Below, piece after piece: positions 31,255-35,326 of a stretch of 35,326 nt of DNA. Source of the DNA: an uncultured Collinsella sp. (GTDB taxonomy: Bacteria; Actinomycetota; Coriobacteriia; Coriobacteriales; Coriobacteriaceae); contig CAUDQR010000025.1 of NCBI GenBank assembly GCA_958451615.1, forward strand, positions 1-35,326, in the 5' to 3' direction. Position 1 is the stretch's first letter, and the number at the start of each line of letters is the position of its first letter. The notes below the pieces were generated by a model. That model saw only the letters and a program-made list of their open reading frames with translations, was not told the origin of the DNA and did not search any database. The position numbers were made by a program, and so were the translations under genes.

Positions 31255-32445
31255 ATGGCCTTTACCAAGAAGACCGTCCGCGACATCGATGTCGACGGCA
31301 AGCGCGTTCTCGTCCGCGTTGACTTCAACGTGCCTATCAAGGATGGCGTCGTTGGCGATACCACCCGCATCAAGGCTGCCCTGCCCACCATCAACTACCT
31401 CGTTGAGCACAACGCTCGCGTCATCCTCATGAGCCACCTCGGCCGTCCCGATGGCACCGGCTTCCAGCCCGAGCTCTCCCTTGAGCCTGTCGCCAAGAAG
31501 CTCGCTGAGCTCTCTGGTCTCGATGTTGCCTTTGTCGCCGACACCTACGGCGAGAAGGCTGCTGAGGCTGTTGCCGCCGTCGAGCCGGGCAAGGTCCTCG
31601 TTCTCGAGAACGTCCGTTTTGACAAGCGCGAGAAGAAGAACGATCCCGAGATCGCCAAGAAGCTCGCTTCCTATGGTGACGTCTTCGTTCTCGATGCTTT
31701 CGGTACCGCTCACCGCGCCCAGGGTTCCGTCGTGGGTCCCGCCGCTTACCTGCCTGCCGTCGCCGGCTTCCTGCTCGAGAAGGAGGTCGACACGCTGACC
31801 GGCATCTTCGCCGAGCCCGAGCGCCCCTTCGTTGCTATCGTCGGCGGTTCCAAGGTTTCCTCCAAGATCGGCGTTCTCGATCACCTCATCGACTCCGCTG
31901 ACACCCTGATCATCGGTGGCGGCATGGCCTACACCTTCTTCCTGGCTCAGGGCCTGACCGTCGGTCAGTCCCTCAAGGAAGAGGACTGGGTCGAGCGCGC
32001 CGGCGAGATGCTCAAGAAGGCCGAGGAGAAGGGCGTCAAGATCCTGCTCCCCATCGACAACCGCGTTGCCGATCACTTTGGCGAGGACGCTGTCCCCGAG
32101 GTTGTCGCTTCCGACGCTATCCCCGACGATCGTGAGGGCATGGACATCGGCCCCAAGACCGAGGAGCTCTACGCCGAGGCCGTCAAGGGCGCCAAGACCG
32201 TGTTCTGGAACGGCCCCATGGGTGTATTCGAGTTCGACAACTTCGCTCACGGCACCCAGGCTATCGCCGAGGCCGTCGCCGAGGCCGACTGCACCTCGAT
32301 CATCGGCGGTGGCGACTCTGTCGCGGCTGTCAACAAGTTCAACCTGGCCGACAAGATGAGCTGGATCTCCACCGGTGGTGGCGCTTCCATGGAGCTCGTC
32401 GAGGGTAAGGCCCTGCCCGGAGTGGAGGCGCTTCTCGATGCCTAA
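31255..32445 (+). CDS. pgk: Phosphoglycerate kinase
   Basis: A 396-residue monomeric glycolytic kinase that makes ATP from 1,3-bisphosphoglycerate. Family features are RVDFNVPIKDG near residue 20, the substrate-binding SHLGRPDG (61-68), VLENVRF, and the nucleotide-binding GGSKVSSKI with the later GPMGVFE and GGGDSVAA motifs. Length is typical (about 390-400). ATG 31255 is preferred over an in-frame ATG 12 codons upstream because GAAAGG lies 11 bases before it and MAFTKKTVRDID aligns with the family start. The stop overlaps the tpiA start by 8 bases. Confidence 0.98.
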   Translation: MAFTKKTVRDIDVDGKRVLVRVDFNVPIKDGVVGDTTRIKAALPTINYLVEHNARVILMSHLGRPDGTGFQPELSLEPVAKKLAELSGLDVAFVADTYGEKAAEAVAAVEPGKVLVLENVRFDKREKKNDPEIAKKLASYGDVFVLDAFGTAHRAQGSVVGPAAYLPAVAGFLLEKEVDTLTGIFAEPERPFVAIVGGSKVSSKIGVLDHLIDSADTLIIGGGMAYTFFLAQGLTVGQSLKEEDWVERAGEMLKKAEEKGVKILLPIDNRVADHFGEDAVPEVVASDAIPDDREGMDIGPKTEELYAEAVKGAKTVFWNGPMGVFEFDNFAHGTQAIAEAVAEADCTSIIGGGDSVAAVNKFNLADKMSWISTGGGASMELVEGKALPGVEALLDA

Positions 32446-33205
32446 TCGCACCCTTCTTATCGCTGGTAACTGGAAGATGAACAACGACGTCGCCGAGGCC
32501 GCCAAGCTCGCCGATGAGCTGGCTCAGGCTCTGCCCGAGGTTCCGGCTGGCGTCGAGGTGCTCGTCTGCCCTCCGACCATTGACATCACCACGGTTCATG
32601 ACCGCATTCAGGCTGCCCCCATCGCCCTCGGTGCACAGAACGTGTACTGGGAGGCCAAGGGTGCCTTCACCGGTGAGTCCTCTTGCGACATGCTCAAGTC
32701 CGCTGGCTGCACCTACTGCATCATCGGTCACTCCGAGCGTCGCGACTACTTCCACGAGACCGACGAGGATCAGAACAAGAAGGCCAAGGCCCTCGTTGCC
32801 GCCGGTCTTGTTCCCGTCTTCTGCTGCGGCGAGTCCCTCGAGGTCCGCGAGGCTGGCACCTATGTCGAGCACGTCGTGAACCAGGTCAAGGCTGGCCTTG
32901 CCGGTCTTGAGATCACCTGCCCCAAGCAGGTCGTCGTCGCCTACGAGCCCATCTGGGCCATCGGCACCGGCAAGACCGCTACCGCTGAGGACGCCCAGGA
33001 GGTCTGCGGCGCTATCCGTGAGACCCTCAAGGAGATGTTTGGCGAGGAGCTCGCTAACGGCATCCGCGTTCTCTATGGTGGCTCTGCCAAGCCCGGCAAC
33101 ATCGCCGAGCTCGTCGCTAAGCCTGACGTTGACGGCGCCCTCGTGGGCGGCGCTTCGCTCAAGGCTGCCGACTTCGCCTCTATGGTCGTCAAGGCAGGCG
33201 AGTAG
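32438..33205 (+). CDS. tpiA: Triosephosphate isomerase
   Basis: A 255-residue TIM-barrel enzyme interconverting dihydroxyacetone phosphate and glyceraldehyde-3-phosphate. The active-site set is complete: K13 in GNWKMN, H98 in IIGHSERR and E170 in VAYEPIWAIGTGK. The phosphate loop GGSAKPGN follows near residue 215. ATG 32438 lies inside the end of pgk (ATGCCTAA), with GGAGG at 32424-32428 upstream, so it is coupled to pgk. gpmI starts 5 bases after its stop. Confidence 0.98.
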   Translation: MPNRTLLIAGNWKMNNDVAEAAKLADELAQALPEVPAGVEVLVCPPTIDITTVHDRIQAAPIALGAQNVYWEAKGAFTGESSCDMLKSAGCTYCIIGHSERRDYFHETDEDQNKKAKALVAAGLVPVFCCGESLEVREAGTYVEHVVNQVKAGLAGLEITCPKQVVVAYEPIWAIGTGKTATAEDAQEVCGAIRETLKEMFGEELANGIRVLYGGSAKPGNIAELVAKPDVDGALVGGASLKAADFASMVVKAGE

Positions 33206-33210
33206 GACAT

Positions 33211-34764
33211 ATGGCACAGCGTCATCTTCCTGCACTCCTGATCATCATGGATGGCTGCGGCCTTGCTCCGGCCGATGGCGAGAACGCCGTCGCCGCTGCC
33301 AAGACGCCCTTCCTTGATAGCCTGTACGAGAAGTATCCTCACACCACGCTCGGTGCTTCGGGCGAGGACGTGGGCCTTCCCGACGGTCAGATGGGCAACT
33401 CCGAGGTAGGCCACCTCAACATCGGTGCCGGCCGCATCGTGTTCCAGGAGCTTTCGCGCATCAACAACGCCATCAAGGACGGCTCCATCGCCAAGAACGA
33501 GGTTTTCGTCAAAGCTATGGACGACGTCAAGGCCGAAGGCAAGACCCTGCACCTCATGGGCCTTATGAGCCCTGGCGGTGTTCATTCTCACATGAACCAC
33601 GTCGAGGCTCTGGTCAAGATGGCTGCCCAGCATGGCGTCAAGACCGTTCGCGTCCACGCCTTCATGGATGGCCGCGACGTCGACCCGCAGTCCGGTGCCG
33701 GCTACATGAGCGAGTTCTGCGCTTTCCTGGCTAAGATCTCCGAGGAGACCGGTTGCGACGCTCGCGTTGCCACCGTTTCGGGCCGCTATTGGGCCATGGA
33801 CCGCGACAACCGTTGGGAGCGCATCCAGCGCGCCTACGACGTCATGGTCAACGCGTCCGATGCCGATACCGACCCCGTTGCCGGTATCAAGGCCTACTAC
33901 GAGAAGGATCCGCGCGGCGACGAGTTCGTCGAGCCTTTCGCGGCCCACAACGAGGGCATCCACGAGGGCGACGCGGCCATCTTCTTCAACTTCCGTCCCG
34001 ACCGCGCTCGTCAGATGACCCGCGTGTTCACGGACAAGGAGTTCGATGGCTTTGAGCGCGAGCAGATTAAGCTCTCGCACTTTGTGACGATGACCGAGTA
34101 CGATCCGACGTTTGACGTCGAGGTCGCCTTCCCCAAGACGTTCCCCGAGAACGTCCTGGCCGACGTTATCGCCGCCAATGGCCTGAAGCAGCTGCACACC
34201 GCCGAGACCGAGAAGTACGCTCACGTGACGTTCTTCCTCAACGGCGGCATCGAGGAGCCCAAGGAGGGCGAGGAGCGCGTGCTCGTCGCTTCCCCCAAGG
34301 TCGCTACCTACGATCTGCAGCCCGAGATGAGCGCTCCCGAGGTTACCGAGAAGCTTGTCGCCGCTATCAACGAGGATCGCGCTGATTTCTACATCGTGAA
34401 CTTCGCAAATTGCGACATGGTTGGTCACACCGGTGTCTTCGACGCCGCCGTTAAGGCCGTCGAGGCTGTTGACGATGCTCTGTCCAAGGTTGTCCCGGCG
34501 ATTCTCGCCAAGGGCGGCTTTGCGCTGATTACCGCCGACCATGGCAACGCCGATCACATGTTTGACGTTGCTTCCGACGGTTCCAAGCATCCGTTTACGG
34601 CTCACACCACCAACCGCGTGCCGTTCATCATCGTTGATGATAAGGCCAAGCTCACCGGTATCGAGGACGGCCGTCTTTCCGATATCGCTCCGACCATGCT
34701 CATCATGGCTGGTATTGAGCCTTCCGCCGAGATGACGGGTCGCGTGCTCGCCACCGAGGCCTAA
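33211..34764 (+). CDS. gpmI: 2,3-bisphosphoglycerate-independent phosphoglycerate mutase
   Basis: A 517-residue manganese-dependent mutase of the alkaline phosphatase superfamily that converts 3-phosphoglycerate to 2-phosphoglycerate. The metal-binding LIIMDGCG (10-17) and the phosphorylated serine S64 in QMGNSEVGH are present. HSHMNH and HAFMDGRDV line the substrate lid, and ITADHGNADHM provides C-terminal metal ligands. Length matches the family (about 510). It extends the gap-pgk-tpiA set by one glycolytic step and ends at a strong terminator. The ribosome site is modest (AGGA within the tpiA stop region). Confidence 0.98.
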   Translation: MAQRHLPALLIIMDGCGLAPADGENAVAAAKTPFLDSLYEKYPHTTLGASGEDVGLPDGQMGNSEVGHLNIGAGRIVFQELSRINNAIKDGSIAKNEVFVKAMDDVKAEGKTLHLMGLMSPGGVHSHMNHVEALVKMAAQHGVKTVRVHAFMDGRDVDPQSGAGYMSEFCAFLAKISEETGCDARVATVSGRYWAMDRDNRWERIQRAYDVMVNASDADTDPVAGIKAYYEKDPRGDEFVEPFAAHNEGIHEGDAAIFFNFRPDRARQMTRVFTDKEFDGFEREQIKLSHFVTMTEYDPTFDVEVAFPKTFPENVLADVIAANGLKQLHTAETEKYAHVTFFLNGGIEEPKEGEERVLVASPKVATYDLQPEMSAPEVTEKLVAAINEDRADFYIVNFANCDMVGHTGVFDAAVKAVEAVDDALSKVVPAILAKGGFALITADHGNADHMFDVASDGSKHPFTAHTTNRVPFIIVDDKAKLTGIEDGRLSDIAPTMLIMAGIEPSAEMTGRVLATEA

Positions 34765-34826
34765 TAGAAAACAAATACCGTTTTCTAGTAAGGGGGTTGT
34801 CCACAACCGGACGACCCCCTTTTTGG
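34765..34826 (+). terminator. Double stem-loop terminator after gpmI
   Basis: A small AT-rich hairpin (TAGAAAAC 34765-34772 with GTTTTCTA 34780-34787) is followed by a strong one: AGGGGGTTGTCC (34791-34802) with GGACGACCCCCT (34809-34820), one wobble, then TTTT. The second is a typical intrinsic terminator. Confidence 0.88.
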
Positions 34827-34886
34827 TATTTCTGCCATTTCTGCCCCGTCCCTAAATGGCAGGTGGGGGAGTGTTGGAGGTTGTGG

Positions 34887-34892
34887 TACAGT
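34887..34892 (+). promoter_or_regulatory. Candidate -10 element of secG
   Basis: TACAGT lies 37 bases before the secG start and after the gpmI terminator, so a promoter is needed in this 100-bp stretch. No clear -35 is seen in the G-rich sequence upstream. Confidence 0.35.
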
Positions 34893-34928
34893 ACTGGAGT
34901 TTGAATCGTTCTATTAAGGAGCTTATCT

Positions 34929-35183
34929 ATGGGTCCGTTTCAGATTCTTCTGTTTGTCGTTTGGGCTGTTTCTGCCGTGGCGCTGACGATTCTCGTTCTG
35001 ATGCATTCCGGTAAGGGCACCGGCGTTTCGGATATGATCGCTAGCTCGCTGTATAACTCCAGCTCTGCCACGGGCGTCATGGAGCAGAACCTCGATCGCC
35101 TGACGGTAATTATGGCCGTCGTTTTTGCCGTGTGTGTCGTTCTGTGCATGTTCTTCTTCCCGCAGGGCATCGTCGGCTACTAA
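34929..35183 (+). CDS. secG: Preprotein translocase subunit SecG
   Basis: An 84-residue membrane protein with two hydrophobic helices (about residues 3-22 and 56-77) joined by a short polar loop containing LMHSGKGTGVSDMI, the family's conserved segment. SecG is the accessory subunit of the SecYEG channel for protein export. Length fits the family (about 70-85 in Gram-positives). ATG 34929 has AAGGAG 7 bases upstream. Its place after the tpiA/gpmI genes is the normal actinobacterial order. Confidence 0.95.
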   Translation: MGPFQILLFVVWAVSAVALTILVLMHSGKGTGVSDMIASSLYNSSSATGVMEQNLDRLTVIMAVVFAVCVVLCMFFFPQGIVGY

Positions 35184-35206
35184 GCATCGGCGTATATACG
35201 TTTGTA

Positions 35207-35240
35207 AAGGGTCCCGCATGTGCGGGGCCCCTTTTGTTTT
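35207..35240 (+). terminator. Terminator of secG
   Basis: The stem GGGTCCCGCA (35209-35218) pairs with TGCGGGGCCC (35221-35230), with one T-G wobble and a 2-base gap between the arms. It is followed by CTTTTGTTTTT. This is a good intrinsic terminator. Confidence 0.85.
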
Positions 35241-35282
35241 TCAAGACTTTAGTCTGCTGGCCGCGCAGCGCCCAGCTTTAAA

Positions 35283-35323
35283 CCACCCGCTACGCGGGTG
35301 GAGACAAACGGCTTTACAAAGCC
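35283..35323. mobile_element. Possible end of an IS200/IS605-type element (truncated by window edge)
   Basis: CCACCCGC-TAC-GCGGGTGG (35283-35301) is an 8-bp perfect hairpin with a 3-base loop, followed by GGCTTT-AC-AAAGCC (35310-35323). Short GC hairpins of this form, just outside a gene, resemble the subterminal palindromes recognised by Y1 transposases. No transposase sequence is inside the window, so this rests on the hairpin shape alone. Confidence 0.35.
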
Positions 35324-35326
35324 ACC

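Noticed and set aside
1..35326. CRISPR arrays, tRNA and rRNA genes, prophage genes
   Set aside because: I looked for regularly spaced repeats, tRNA-like cloverleaf and T-loop sequence, and phage structural or integrase motifs, and found none. A computed scan (tRNAscan-SE, CRISPR finder) would be the decisive check.

Overview
The window is a high-GC chromosomal segment whose gene content and order point to an actinobacterium of the class Coriobacteriia, most likely Collinsella or a close relative. The evidence is the sporulation-type regulator WhiA next to RapZ, an actinobacterial-style RapZ P-loop (GSGR), a Tat-plus-lipobox binding protein, and a gut-type sialic acid catabolic cluster. The genus is inference; no rRNA or tRNA gene is present. 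Nothing in the sequence indicates a phage or plasmid.

Layout. 1-3730 (+): the terminator of an upstream gene, then coaE, a membrane-anchored lytic transglycosylase and uvrB. 3751-9873 (-): two FAD-dependent oxidoreductases (COG2509-like and BaiN/HI0933-like), an Mrp/NBP35 Fe-S carrier ATPase and an LtaS-like alkaline-phosphatase-superfamily membrane enzyme. 10067-17212 (+): uvrA with a candidate SOS box, a YbaK/EbsC-type deacylase, murJ and uvrC. All three subunits of the nucleotide excision repair nuclease therefore lie within 16 kb. 17213-27937 (+): a 365-bp regulatory region followed by a sialic acid (nan) operon. The operon holds a peptide-family ABC importer (one permease is fused to an ATPase), a CE7-type acetyl esterase, a paralogue of it without the catalytic serine, a DapA/NanA-family aldolase, a ROK kinase and NanE. 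28039-29895 (+): rapZ and whiA. 30089-34764 (+): the glycolytic genes gap, pgk, tpiA and gpmI. 34929-35183 (+): secG. The last 86 bases hold tight hairpins that resemble the end of an IS200/IS605-type element cut off by the window edge.

How the genes work together. The nan block appears to import sialic acid (or an O-acetylated or oligosaccharide form), deacetylate it, cleave it to ManNAc and pyruvate, phosphorylate ManNAc and epimerise it to GlcNAc-6-P. NagA, NagB, a sialidase and a dedicated regulator are not in the window. The cluster sits between uvrC and rapZ-whiA-gap-pgk-tpiA-secG, genes that are usually contiguous in Actinobacteria, so it looks like an insertion into a conserved core block. 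The usual yvcK/cofD gene between rapZ and whiA is absent.

Most notable for follow-up: the repeat-rich leader of the nan operon (a possible three-way-junction RNA or a set of operators), the esterase/pseudo-esterase pair, the non-canonical sugar-binding residues of the aldolase, the altered cysteine set in UvrC, and the series of non-terminator hairpins between nan genes.
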